Assembly (NCBI GenBank): GCA_024760905.1
Contig: CM045729.1
Location: 50,216,080-50,280,079 of the forward strand
Source of the DNA: Plotosus lineatus
Lineage: Eukaryota; Chordata; Actinopteri; Siluriformes; Plotosidae
Length of the DNA: 64,000 nt
Direction of reading: 5' to 3'
In this document: in pieces, positions 44,151-55,030 of the stretch
Numbering within the stretch: position 1 is the stretch's first letter
How the letters are laid out: every line of letters begins with the position of its first letter
Position numbers and translations under genes: made by a program
The notes under the pieces: model-generated
What the model saw: only the letters and a program-made list of their open reading frames with translations
Told to the model about the DNA's origin: nothing
Databases searched by the model: none

Positions 44151-44506
44151 ACCCGTTATATGGGGCAGTGGTGGTCTAGTGGTATAGGGCGCTGGATCGC
44201 TGATCCAAAGGTTGGGGGTTCGAGTCTCACTGTCCCCCCCAGTGCAGCTAACTGGGTTATCAAAGGTGGGCCATGTCTCTCACTGTCTATGGTGAGAGGC
44301 ATGTAAAAGAACCATTGCTGACTTTCGTAAAGAGTACGCTGCAAAGTCGTCAGCGTGTTTCTGTCCCTTGCTAAAAGGGTTGTGACAGGAAGGGCATCCG
44401 ACGTAAAAATCTCTGCCAAATCAAACGTGCGAATCAGATGATTCGCTGTGGCGACTCCCGAGTAAAAGGGAAAAAGCCGAAAGGAAGACAGACAGACCCG
44501 TTATAT
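44151..44506 (+). mobile_element. SINE F with RTE-type tail and 11-bp target duplication
   Basis: ACCCGTTATAT repeats at 44151-44161 and 44496-44506. The SINE (44162-44495) has a tRNA head with box A (GTGGTCTAGTGGTATAGGGC) and box B (GGTTCGAGTCT), the F body, an RTE-5'UTR-like part from 44377 (GGGTTGTGACAGGAAGGGCA), and from about 44434 the RTE 3' end (CAGATGATTCGCTGTGGCGA and AAAGCCGAAAGGAAGACAGA). It is the best plus-strand reference copy. Confidence 0.95.
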
Positions 44507-45615
44507 AGCGTGTTACCCTTGTGTTAAGCCGTCGTCACTGTGATCTTTGTGTTTACACTGTTTTGCGGACTTTTGTAACCCTAAGCAAATATGGCTGGTC
44601 AGAAGCTTAAGCCTACTAGCATGGGTGCAAGTCTCATATACAGAGATGAATTAACTATCTGCTCAGATCGGCACCATGCATACTCTCCCATGCATACTCA
44701 GTTAAGCAAAGAGAGTTGTAAAATGAAAACCAGAATCCACAAATTACAGAACAATTAAAGATACTTATTCTCTTTTTGCAGAATCCTAAGAGTGTATATA
44801 TATTTTTATATTAATATTCATTAGGATTTGTACTTGTTCTTTGTATGCATCTCTTGAATAAAGTTTACTTACTTACTTACACAAAAGAAAGAGCTCTCCG
44901 CTTTGCTGGGATTCACACAGTGCAGGCTGTGTTCTAAACAAGTTCAACGGCACCCTTGTGCACTTGAAAGACCGGAAGTCTGTATAACCCACAGCAGGTA
45001 CACTACTTTTGTAAGTACACTACTTTCGGTATTGAACGTTTCACATCTCGTAAGCGTTGATTGGCTGTTTTAAGCTTCATGTAAAGTGCCTTGGTATGAA
45101 TCAGTGACTTATTTGAAATTAATGTTGATATTATTTGATATATTTGATATTATTTAATAATGTTATGTTTATAATAATTGATTTAGGAGTGTTTTATGAG
45201 CTACAGTAATGGTATTTATAGATGTATAGTACAGTATGAGCGTCATACGTCACACATCATACGTCACTGTAACAACTTACGTCTGCTTTCAACTTACGTT
45301 CGCCCGTCCGGAACCAATTAAAAACGTAAGTTGGGGAGCATCTATATTCGCAAACTGCAAAGCAACTGACACGTCACTCAAATTCAGCCAATGGCTGTCC
45401 TTCCTGCTGATTGGTTGAGATGATGTAACACCAGTTAAGCCCTATGATGCCACACAAATGCTGTGCGTCTTTTCTGACTAAGCAATAGAAAATGCTGGAT
45501 GTCTCTTCTGAAGAAATAAGACTTGCTCCTAAAAAAACGACAGCTTCCTCTGACTTGTTGTATTAAAGTCTTTTTCAATTATTATTCCAGTACATCATCT
45601 AAGTTAATGTTTAGA
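44507..45615. other. right part of element G, then DNA of uncertain origin
   Basis: No gene. To 45344 this is treated as the interior and right end of element G. 45345-45615 may be the interior of F and holds CAGCCAATGG and TGATTGGTTG, an inverted CCAAT pair near 45387-45416. Confidence 0.4.
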
Positions 45616-46351
45616 ATGTTTGTGCATGAGATTTTATGTTCTGTAGCCTGTTTAACAAATGATACCAAATGGATACACTTTATTATGCTTCATGTCCTTT
45701 TGCATTGAACGTGACTAGAGGGCGACGTTGTGGAGTTCTCAGAGTCAAATTGTTTCTTTGTTCGTTTTAATTTGTTTCATTTGTTGTTTTGTTTGTTCAT
45801 GTTTTGCACTATGCTCGTCTATGACCGGTGGACTCTACTCCAGCTATGAGATCGGAGTCTTCGGGCGTGTACAACTGAACACGCTCAACTCCTATCCTCA
45901 GCTAATATGCTATGGTAGCTCAATGCTCGCTGCACCCCGGCTAACAATAAGCCCAGGCGGAATTCTCAGAGTCTCCGGCGCTTGGTTAGAAGTGGAAGGT
46001 TAGCACTTCCGGTCATACTGCTTGAAAATGTTCAGTCCCTGTGAAACAAGATGGACGAGCTTCATGCTCGGATCGCAGGGCAGAGGGATCTACAGGACTG
46101 CTCCATGCTGTGTTTCTGTGAAACATGGCTCGAGGAGAGTACAACTGACGAGGTGAAAAATTAAAATGAACAAAGAAACAATTTGACTGAGAACTCCAGG
46201 ATGTCACCCACTTGGAAGCGCCATCTTGGAGACGTCACTCCAAGACGTCATTCCAAGTTCAATGTAAAAGGACATGAAGCGTAATAAAGTATATCCTTTT
46301 GGTATCATTTCTTAAACATGCTACAGAACATAAAATCTCACACACAAACAT
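45616..46351. repeat. large imperfect palindrome around a LINE fragment
   Basis: The left arm (45616-45772) and right arm (46159-46351) are inverted copies: TGAGATTTTATGTTCTGTAG, AATGATACCAAA, CTTCATGTCCTTTT and GTCAAATTGTTTCTTTGTTC read on the left and, reverse-complemented, on the right. The right arm is about 35 bp longer because of an extra GACGTC-containing stretch. The spacer is 386 bp and includes the LINE endonuclease fragment. Confidence 0.9.
46018..46158 (+). pseudogene. LINE endonuclease start (Rex1/CR1-like)
   Basis: Translates as ENVQSL, a stop, NKMDELHARIAGQRDLQDCS and MLCFCETWLEESTTDE. The 'N..SL.NK.DEL' and 'F.ETWL' blocks open the APE endonuclease of CR1/Rex1/L2-type LINEs. 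The rest of the domain is absent. It lies in the loop of the palindrome. Confidence 0.75.
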
Positions 46352-47220
46352 GTACTGTAATATGATAAATGGGGTTTTACTTTACTTGATTCAATATTTT
46401 GAAAGGCTTCTTTTCTGTACAGTGTTTCTTTTTATGTGCCTCAGCCTTCGACATACTGTATTTTCACATATTTATCACAGCTGCAAAATTTCTTCAAACC
46501 TTCAATTCAGTTTATTGGCATTCTTTTTGGATTTTCATGTGGACTGTGCTATGACAGGTGAAGACCTCCAATAATTTACAAGTTGTTCTCAGCCGCTAAG
46601 CCATTCATGAAAATGACAGAGGCTTTACAAATGAAACAATGAATTCCTTTGACTTGCTCTGCAGCATGTAACAGAAAGAATTAGTGTTGGCAGGCGATTG
46701 TAAAAATCAGGCTCAGAAAAATCTAGTTTGTGGTATATTATTCATAATACAGCCAGCCTCTAGATATAAAATGCTTCAAGCTGAACTTGTTATATATAAT
46801 CTCACTTCAAGAGCCAGAACTCTGCAAAATCAGGTTTATTTTTTATTTCCTTTTTGAGTTGAATCAAATCAGGTTTCCAGAGACTCTTCATTCCAAAAGC
46901 CCAGCATGACCAGGAGTCTGGGTCAGTAGCTGTATTAATATATTATGAGCATGTCAGTACACACAGCCGTGCGCCCATGAGCAATGTGCCGAACCCTGAA
47001 GTTTTTCTGTGGTTATACAAGCCAAAGAATGCTAAACTATTTCATTGTACCAGCAGATACTACATTTTAGTTAAACCAGTGGTGTATCCAGTGGTTGGGA
47101 TCAAAGCAGTTTGAAAACAAGGCTATAGATAGAATTCAAAGTTCAAAGTCAGAGCAGCAAGATAAAATCAGCTTCACATTGTTATTAGTGCTTGGTACTG
47201 ACTTTGACAGTCTAACAAAT
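46352..47220. other. intergenic DNA, nothing recognised
   Basis: No motif-bearing frame and no repeat end. Confidence 0.5.
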
Positions 47221-47430
47221 GTTCATACCCCCATTTCACTGGATGACGGCATGCAAGGATCATAGCGGAAAGGTGCAAAACGCAGGCTACGGAAGAGCTT
47301 CGGCATTTTTACATGGAAAATGGGTGAAAATCCTACGGAAAAGTGGAGATTCTTACACTCTCGGAACGTTCACAGCATGTGCGGAACAGGTACGCCAAAG
47401 TATGCCAAAGTGACCCCACACACGGAATTT

Positions 47431-47678
47431 AGGCAGCACGGTGGCGTAGTGGTTAGCACGCCCGCCTCACACCAAGAAGGCCTGGGTTCGAATCCAAGCC
47501 TGGGTGTTTCTGTGTGGAGTTTGCATGTTCTTCCTGTGCTTGCGTGGGTTTCCTCCCACAGTCCAATAACATGCACAGTAGGTTAATTGGCTAAATAATC
47601 TGTGGAGAGGGCTTCACTAAGTGGGATAACTTGTGCCCAATCCCTTTCTTCAATGAATAAAATATGTTTCAATCAACT
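47431..47678 (+). mobile_element. SINE G with a tail shared with the unusual LINE
   Basis: CACGGAATTT flanks it at 47421-47430 and 47679-47688. The head is well kept (AGGCAGCACGGTGGCGTAGT, box B GGGTTCGAATCC), and the body runs to GGTTAATTGGCTAAA. It then carries the tail GGGATAACTTGTGCCCAATC and GAATAAAATATGTTTCAATC, matching the 3' end of the LINE at 35434-35507. It inserted into MITE H. Confidence 0.92.
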
Positions 47679-47691
47679 CACGGAATTTTTT

Positions 47692-47735
47692 TCCGTGAAC
47701 GTGCTTTTGATCATGTTCAAAAGCACGTTCATGGA
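47692..47735. repeat. 19-bp hairpin inside MITE H
   Basis: TCCGTGAACGTGCTTTTGA (47692-47710) pairs with TCAAAAGCACGTTCATGGA (47717-47735), one mismatch, 6-base loop. Confidence 0.9.
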
Positions 47736-47878
47736 ATATTTTGGCGTGCCGGAAGCATACGGAAGTGGGGCAACACTTGAGGAATAACACGGAAGATGAG
47801 GGAATAATTGCGGAACGTTTGCAGATGACAACATTTTTGCTTCCGTAAGTCTGCCCTGCTCCAGTGAAATGGGGGTAT

Positions 47879-48820
47879 CAGACAGACCAGAACTTGCTTT
47901 CAGATATTTAATAAATATGGCTTCTTTCTTGCTGAAAATGGATGACAGAAATGCTAGTCGTCCTCACTTAGGTATTTCTCACAGCATTGTGTTAATGCAC
48001 CCTTCTTTAATTCCCATCGATAATTCACATCCAACTTATCAGAGTTATTGACAGATCGGTTAAAAGTTAAGGGAAGAGCAGTGGTTAAAAAAGACATTAA
48101 TCGTTACAAAGGTGAAGGCAAACAGAGAGCAATTGTGGCATGGTGTTACTGAAAGTCATTTAACATGTGGCATCATCACACACAATTTTGCATAAATCAG
48201 TAATCCTAACACCTATACAGAGAGAAGGTTTACTTTCAATATCGGGAGCTCATATATCTTATTTCGATTTTGAACAGCACGTAAAACAAACTTCCATAAG
48301 CCCCTTCCAGATATATTTATTTAAGTCTTAATGAACAATCCAGATGTGACCAAGAAAAAATACCCAGCAACAATATGATGAAGAAACCTTGACCTTAACC
48401 TCAATCCAATAGAAACCGATCATTTAACAGTTGACACTGGATAGTGGCAGTGTAATTCACTACTCTTCCACAGCAGTTTACTGCAGTATAAAACAGTCAC
48501 GTGTTTCAAAAGTATGATCAATATAAACAATGACAGTAAAATATGGACATAGTAAGCTCTCTAAAGAGTGAATATTGGATGCCTGCTGTATATTCTGTAA
48601 CATCACTCATCTGTATGAGTTTCAATTACAAAATATCGTGCATTACTTTTCCATTCTAAATCTTCTATTAATCTATGATGTTGACATCAAGGCTGATTGA
48701 TTCTCGCTTAATTTATATATAACAGAATGCATGAAGTAATGCTCTTTAGGTTGTTTTTAAGTCTTTGAGCATCATAGAGTTTATGATAACAGCTACACGT
48801 TTACAGTACTTATATGAGGT
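47879..48820. other. intergenic DNA, nothing recognised
   Basis: AT-rich, frames under 65 codons. Confidence 0.5.
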
Positions 48821-48839
48821 TATCCAATTTTTTCAATAT

Positions 48840-49444
48840 CTTCTTCTTCTTTTACTTTCGGCTGCTCCCTTCAGGGGTCGCCACAGCAAATCATCCGCCT
48901 CCACCTCACCCTGTCCTCCGCATCTTCTTTTCTGACTCCAACGACCTTCATGTCTTCCTTCACCACATCCATAAATCTCTTCTTTGGTCTTCCTCGAGGC
49001 CTTCTGCCTGGTAGTTCCAACCTCAGCATCCTACTGCCAATATACTCACTATCCCTCCTCTGTACATGTCCAAACCATCTCAATCTAGCCTCTCTGACTT
49101 TGTCTCCAAAACATCTTACGTGGGCTGTCCCTCTGATATACTCATTTCTGATCCTATCCATCCTCGTTACTCCCAGAGAGAACCTCAACATTTTCATCTC
49201 CGCTACCTCCAGCTCTGCCTCCTGTCTTTTCTTCAGTGCCACTGTTTCTAATCCATACAACATCGCTGGCCTCACCACCGTCTTGTACACTTTTCCCTTC
49301 ATTCTTGCTGACACTCTCCTATTGCACATCACACCGGACACTTTTCTCCAACCATTCCAGCCTGCCTGCACACGCTTCTTCACCTCTTTTCCACACTCTC
49401 CATTGCTCTGGATTGTTGAGCCTAAGTACCCAAGTTTACCTAAG
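48840..49444 (-). mobile_element. RTE copy 5, 5'-truncated, 19-bp target duplication
   Basis: TATCCAATTTTTTCAATAT repeats at 48821-48839 and 49445-49463. The insert starts with the RTE 3' tail (CTTCTTCTTCTTTT complement), keeps the RT C-terminus and is truncated at about 49431 (GAGCCTAAGTAC). 49432-49444 (AAGTTTACCTAAG) is not RTE and looks like filler at the 5' junction. Confidence 0.95.
48871..49431 (-). pseudogene. RTE reverse transcriptase C-terminus (copy 5)
   Basis: Open for about 185 residues without a stop: YLGSTIQSNGECGKEVKKRV, RPAMLYGLETVAL, EMKMLRFSLGVTRMDRIRNE, RLRWFGHVQRR, GRRPRGRPKKRFMD and ICCGDP with the natural stop. It contains no catalytic motif because of the 5' truncation. 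The lack of damage suggests that this is one of the younger RTE copies. Confidence 0.92.
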
Positions 49445-49463
49445 TATCCAATTTTTTCAATAT

Positions 49464-50470
49464 AACTTCTAATAATTTCTAACAATAATCCCTGATATCC
49501 ATACAGATAAATGGGGGGGGGGGGATTGTTTCAGCAACAAAAAGCAGTAAAATCAGAAAAAAAAAGACTATCTGGACAGTAAAATACAATATTATTCATT
49601 TAAAATATTTTCTCTTTGTGATTGATAAAATGTAATAAAATAATTATTGGTTGTATATTCAACATAATTACTGTTGTATAAGCTGAATGAGCTGAATATA
49701 TTTAGAATGGATAATAAAACAATTGATTATTCAGATCTCTTCCTTCGGCTTTGACAGATAAAACACCCTTGATTTTAAAAGTTTACATCATACCTCACCT
49801 TCGTCAATACTTGCTTACTGAGTGGGTAATGTTTGAAAACAGTCAACTTTAAGTCACACGAAGCAGATGGTGCTATCATTATCACATTTTAAAACTGGAA
49901 GGAAAAAATTGTTTACATAATTACACACATTGCATGCGGTGCTCATCTGAACTGCCCCTGTAATGGTTATAATATACCAAAATTAACTTAACTATGTTTT
50001 GTGAAGCATATATTTAAAAATCATGTTAGGCTTCGTGGGTGCTGCTAAATAAAATAGTCACCAATCAGAGACATCCAATAACTGGTGATAACGAAAAAGG
50101 TTAATTTTCACCTGATGGCCCCATACTAAGTTTGGCACCACTCAAGCACTTCCTTTTCATTAGTATGTAAACATATTTAACTGATGCCTTGTGTATTTCT
50201 AAACTGTTTTAGTTGTATTTAAGGGTTTGATATGCTATATAATCATAGACAACCTCCAAGCAAAAAAAAACTATTTGGTTGCAATCCAAATGGATTAAAA
50301 AAAAAATAATAAAAAAACAACGTTTTTTCAAAAAGGCACAACAAACATGATTTGTATGACCCAGTATTGTTAGTACTTTATGTGCCAAAATAAAATCAGC
50401 TCTTTTTCAACAAGCGACTGGGAATAAACAGAAGGAAAGGGAAAGTAATGATTACCCTGATTAAAGAAAG
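49464..50470. other. intergenic DNA, nothing recognised
   Basis: A G-run lies near 49514. No gene or repeat end found. Confidence 0.5.

Positions 50471-50472
<2 letters not shown>

Positions 50473-50561
<89 letters not shown>
50473..50561. repeat. (CA)n microsatellite
   Basis: About 44 CA units with one T interruption. Confidence 0.97.
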
Positions 50562-50564
<3 letters not shown>

Positions 50565-52716
50565 CTGGGCACAGCATGGTTTCTTGTATTGTGCATTAAA
50601 TTAATCCAGTCTGCTGAAAAGTATAATTTCAGGTGTTTATGAGTAAAATTAAAACGCCACACAATATTGTGGATCCAGGCTGCCAGCACATAAAAGAATG
50701 AATAAATGCTGAACGACCTTGATTTCTTGATGTACCTTATTGGCTCTGAGCAATGCATAGTGTACATAATACTGAATGTCTGTTAAGAAGCCTATTAAAA
50801 ATCCAATTTCTGAAAGTTGTTATTGCTGAAGGGAATCAAATGGGCCTGTAAGTTGTTCAAGCTGCGGCAACCATTACAGTGCATACATAAGCTTTTAGAA
50901 ACTTTACTTATGAAATGTTACCAAAAAAAAAACAACCCAAAAAACAAAAAAAAAAGCAGCAGTGATAGTCCAAACATAAGACTGACAAAGGTTAGTGCAG
51001 AGAATAATACTAACAACGCACTTTCAAGTGTAAAGCAAGAAGCTTAAAGTGAAAGTTATCCAAGGTGCATACGCTTGACTTTACTATAAATGAAAGCTAC
51101 ATTTGGCCTTCATAAATAAACTGGATTTACATCTTATATAGTAGTCATGAAAAAAGATCTGCGAAAGACCCGAGTTTATGTAACTTGTATCTAACTTTGC
51201 AGTAAAAACAAAAGGGTGCAGTATCATGCTATGTCTATTCATAATATTTTATTAATATTTGTTGGTCTTCATTTCAAAAATTAAAAACATCTTTAAAGCG
51301 TTATAGAGGGAATTATGTACAGTTATAGAAGTTCAACATGATGTTCAAAGCATATGGAAGTCATCAATCAACACTGATTTTTCTCTGCATGTGCATTTAA
51401 AAATAATCTTGATGTATTCTACAAGGCTATATATTGTGTTTACTTGTGGCATTAATTTACAAAGTCAAATCGACTGCCGACAGGCATGTAATCATTCTCT
51501 AATGTCATGAGTGAATCGAAAGAAGCCGTTAACATTCAGAAAAATGATAGAAATATTCTACCTTGTATACATGCTGGCCTCTTCACGTCATGACCAAAGT
51601 CCTCACCAATCTGCCAAGACAGAAATCACAGATTATAAAAATGTACTTGAGGCAGAAACAAGCAAAAACAGGAGACAAATGTAGAGATGAACAGACAGAC
51701 TGAGACAGACACAGACAGAGAGCCAATCAGAAAAAGGATGGCACAAAAATAGATGGATAGAAAATTAATGACTGCATTTTTATCAGTCTGTCAGAGAGTG
51801 TGACTGGAGCAATTGATTATTAGTCTTGCAGTGTTTGGAAAGCCCACTGTGCCCTGTCTCTGTGAAGCCACACGCAGGAGATTGATGTACTCCAAGACAA
51901 CAGCAGCATCCTATTTTAAAGCAAGAATGTCTGCTGTTGGCAAGAACGCCTCATACTTCACATGTTAACTGTTACATATAATGTGCTTGAAGCCCCAATT
52001 AAAAAAGATCCTACATAAAGAGTGATAATTTCATGTACAATCCTAGTACATTGCTTGTACCTTTGGCAAATAGTCTGCAGGTGAATTACACAAAGGAAAA
52101 ATACGTAAATGATACGGCCTGAAAATTAGGTTTAGAAATGGGATATGAATTAGTTCTATTTGGTCTAACAGTGGTACAAACCTGATCTCTGATTTATTTA
52201 TAAAGACAACTGCTTCCTGAATTATGTTTCAAGTTGTATATTGCATTGATGGTGTTATTCTCGTTGCCTACATTAGATATTTTATTTTGTTTTAGTGTTT
52301 AACCTTTGTATTGTTAAAAGCCAAAGACTCTTGATATCCTAGAGCTTATATGTTGTAAGTGGAAGCACCAGAACCACATAATAACCAGGACGTAACCAGA
52401 AACGGGCAACTTATGTAATTTTGAGCATTTAAAACTTGCTTTTTGGTGTGAGTTTATTTCACACATCTTCTCTAAAGTATATATTCAATTCATTTAGTTG
52501 ACCAAAGGGTTATTTTGATAAGTAGAGTTGTAAAAGACATACATGAAATAAATAAAATTTAACTAGTGCTACATAATTTTAATGCAAATAGAGCAGAACA
52601 GAGTCAGTGCAGTTTGGAACTACAGAATTCTATTATGAAGTATGCTGGGGTTTTACACCCAAGTCTACTGGCGCTTCAGGCTGGAACTTATCCCCAGTTC
52701 CCATAGTGTGTTGCAG
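50562..52716. other. intergenic DNA, the longest repeat-poor stretch
   Basis: Over 2 kb with no recognisable element. Frames are at most 76 codons. A (GACA)-like stretch lies near 51690-51720. Confidence 0.55.
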
Positions 52717-52718
52717 AC

Positions 52719-52840
52719 AGGGCCGGTGGTGTAGTGGTTAGGGTGCTAGACTCATGATGGAGAGGTTGTGAACTGAATTCCTGTTAGAGCCTCACCATGC
52801 TAAGACCCCTGGGCAAGTGTACTTCTGTCCGCCAAGCAGT
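52719..52840 (+). mobile_element. tRNA-like SINE head fragment
   Basis: GGGCCGGTGGTGTAGTGGTT and GTTGTGAACTGAATTCC correspond to boxes A and B, followed by CCTCACCATGCTAAGACCCC and TGGGCAAGTG. Possibly a relative of SINE H. No second copy here to define its ends. Confidence 0.55.
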
Positions 52841-53295
52841 ACAAATGGGTAGAAAAGGGCAAAAAGACTGGAGCGCACAAATAAATTAACAGCCTTTATG
52901 GGGAAAACACAAAAAGACTAACATTTCAACACTGTTGTGTGTTCATCAGAGTAAAACAGGACAAAGACAGAAAATATGAAACAAATAGACGATTCTCATT
53001 GGTCCAACAAGATTTCAATTCTATTGGTAAATGATCCAGGAAAGGGGGTGGCCAAAGTCTGTGTCAATGTTCAAGGACCACACCCCCAACTTCTGGTTAG
53101 GGAAGGTAAACATCGATCACTCCCAAACAGCAAGGATAAGTACAAAAAGTACATATACTGTACATAGATGAGAGGAAATATCACATTTGTGGATGATAAA
53201 GGCCAAACACCAACACTCGACAGAAGGGCATAAAATTATATGGAAAAGTACAATATAATACCTGTGTACATCTTTAGCACATCTTTACTATTTAG

Positions 53296-53661
53296 CAGTG
53301 CATTCAGAGGGCAGTGGTGGTCTAGTGGTATAAGCTGCCGGATCGCTGATCCAAAGGTTGGGGGTTCGAGTCCCACTCTCCACAAGGTTGTCACTGTCCC
53401 CCTCAGTGCAGCTAACTGGGTTATCAAAGGCCGACCATGTCTCTCACTGTCTATGGTGTGAGGCATGTAAAAGAACCATTGCTGACTTTCGACAAGAGTA
53501 GGCTGCAAAGCCGTCAGCGTGTTTCTGCCCTGCGATGGCCTGGCGAGCTGTCCAGGGTGTACGCTGCCCTCGCCCTGAGTTGGCTGGGATGGGCACCAGC
53601 CTCCCCGTGACCCTAATTAGGTTGAAGCGGTTACAGAAAATGAACTGAACAGTGCATTCAG
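53296..53661 (+). mobile_element. SINE F (common tail) with 12-bp target duplication
   Basis: CAGTGCATTCAG at 53296-53307 and 53650-53661. The full-length SINE F between has box A GTGGTCTAGTGGTATAAGCT, box B GGTTCGAGTCCC, the F body and the common tail ending TTACAGAAAATGAACTGAA. Reference copy for the F plus common-tail form. Confidence 0.95.
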
Positions 53662-54878
53662 GAACGCATCACAAGACCTGCTGTTTTGTAGACGAACCCA
53701 TTCATTTAGCCACTGTGGCCTGTTTCAAAGTCACCCGGATGCTTGCACGTGGACATTTTTTTCTGCTTCTAACACATCAACTTAAAGAACTGGGCATTCA
53801 CTTCCTGAAGAGTAAATTACTGTCATTGTTTTCCATGAACCTAACACTGAACATATATTACATGTCTTTATATATATTTTTTAGATTTTTCCCATTTTTC
53901 TCCCTAATTTAGTCATATCCAATTTCTACCCATCAAGTTTTTGCCTTCATTATCACAGAGCCACCACCAATCAAGAGGGATAAAAGCATGCACAGGCCCC
54001 CTTTGTGTTCGTGTTACTTGATCTGGCATGATTGTTGCCATAAGATGTTAATTTCCGAAATTGTTGATATCCTGACATCAGCTGTAGAGTATATACAAAA
54101 TGGGCGGGAAAAAAAAAAAAATCCAGTTAGCTACAGTTCTGCTTACAAGAAGGCTCAAAAATCCCTCTTTACCACAGACAGCAGTAAAGCATCTGAGAAT
54201 ACACTTATGTAAACTTAAAGTGGATGAGTTACAACAGTACAAGAACACGCCGGCTTGCAATCCTGTTTGTCAAGAACAGGAACAAGAGGTTGCAGTGGGC
54301 ACAGACTCACTGAAACTGGACAGCTGAAAATCAATTAAATGTTGGTCTGACAATTTTGATTTCTGCTGCAACATGACAGAAATTGGTGTCAACAGTAGCA
54401 CGAATACATGGGCCCAACCTGCCTGGTATCAACACTTCATGCTAGTAAAGGCAATGCAATGGAGTGGGGAATAACTTCTTAGCACACATTTGGGCCACTG
54501 AAAACAACGGAGTATAATTTAAATACCACAACTCGTCCCTTTATGACTACAGTGTACCATCTTATAATAACTACTTCCAGCATAATAATATGCCATGTCA
54601 TAAGGTACACGTTATTTCAAACTGGTTCCATAAACATGACAATGACTTGATTGCACTTTTAAAGACCTCCCCAGTCACCTCATGTAAAGTCAATATAAAG
54701 CTTTGGGGTACGATAGATTGGGAGAGTCACAGCATGCATTTGGAGATTACAAATCTGTAGCAACTCTGGTAAGTAATGATGTCATAATGAAAAGAACATG
54801 AAACTTATAACATCTTGTGAAATCCATGCCATAAAAAAAAAAAATAGGCAGTAAAGGCTAGACTCCGTTTGAAATACA

Positions 54879-54880
<2 letters not shown>
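53662..54880. other. intergenic DNA, nothing recognised
   Basis: Frames of about 75-86 codons at 53652-54327 lack motifs. Confidence 0.5.
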
Positions 54881-54883
<3 letters not shown>

Positions 54884-54918
<35 letters not shown>

Positions 54919-54938
54919 ATATATATATATATATATAT

Positions 54939-54969
<31 letters not shown>
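54884..54969. repeat. palindromic compound microsatellite (AC)n-AT-(GT)n
   Basis: An (AC)n run, then ATAATATATATATATATATA and TTAT, then a (GT)n run. The whole reads as an inverted repeat of about 85 bp with almost perfect pairing. Confidence 0.95.

Positions 54970-55027
<58 letters not shown>
54970..55027. repeat. (TA)n microsatellite
   Basis: About 28 TA units directly after the palindrome. Confidence 0.95.

Positions 55028-55030
<3 letters not shown>

Larger units (their letters stand above)
42272..45344. mobile_element. TA-flanked element family G enclosing two MITE C copies and a SINE
   Basis: Begins CAGACGGTTCCCGACTTATG and ends CGTAAGTTGGGGAGCATCTA, which is a diverged inverted pair, with TA at 42270-42271 and 45345-45346. 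Interior beyond the inserted elements is short: TTTACGTTTTTTAGATTTTA on the left and non-coding DNA to 45344 on the right. Style and TA target place it with families A, B and C in the pogo/mariner group. Confidence 0.65.
47225..47878. mobile_element. MITE H with perfect 18-bp inverted ends, split by a SINE
   Basis: ATACCCCCATTTCACTGG at 47225-47242 and its exact complement at 47861-47878. The interior is studded with CGGAA pentamers (about 13 on either strand in roughly 400 bp) and a 19-bp hairpin at 47692-47735. No protein. If the element starts at CCCCCATTT it is flanked by TA; a 3-bp duplication (Harbinger-type) cannot be excluded. Without the SINE it is about 400 bp. Confidence 0.85.

Noticed and set aside
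53308..53385. tRNA-like sequences with A and B boxes
   Set aside because: They are SINE heads: each is followed by a repeated body and tail and several have target duplications, so none is called as a functional tRNA gene.
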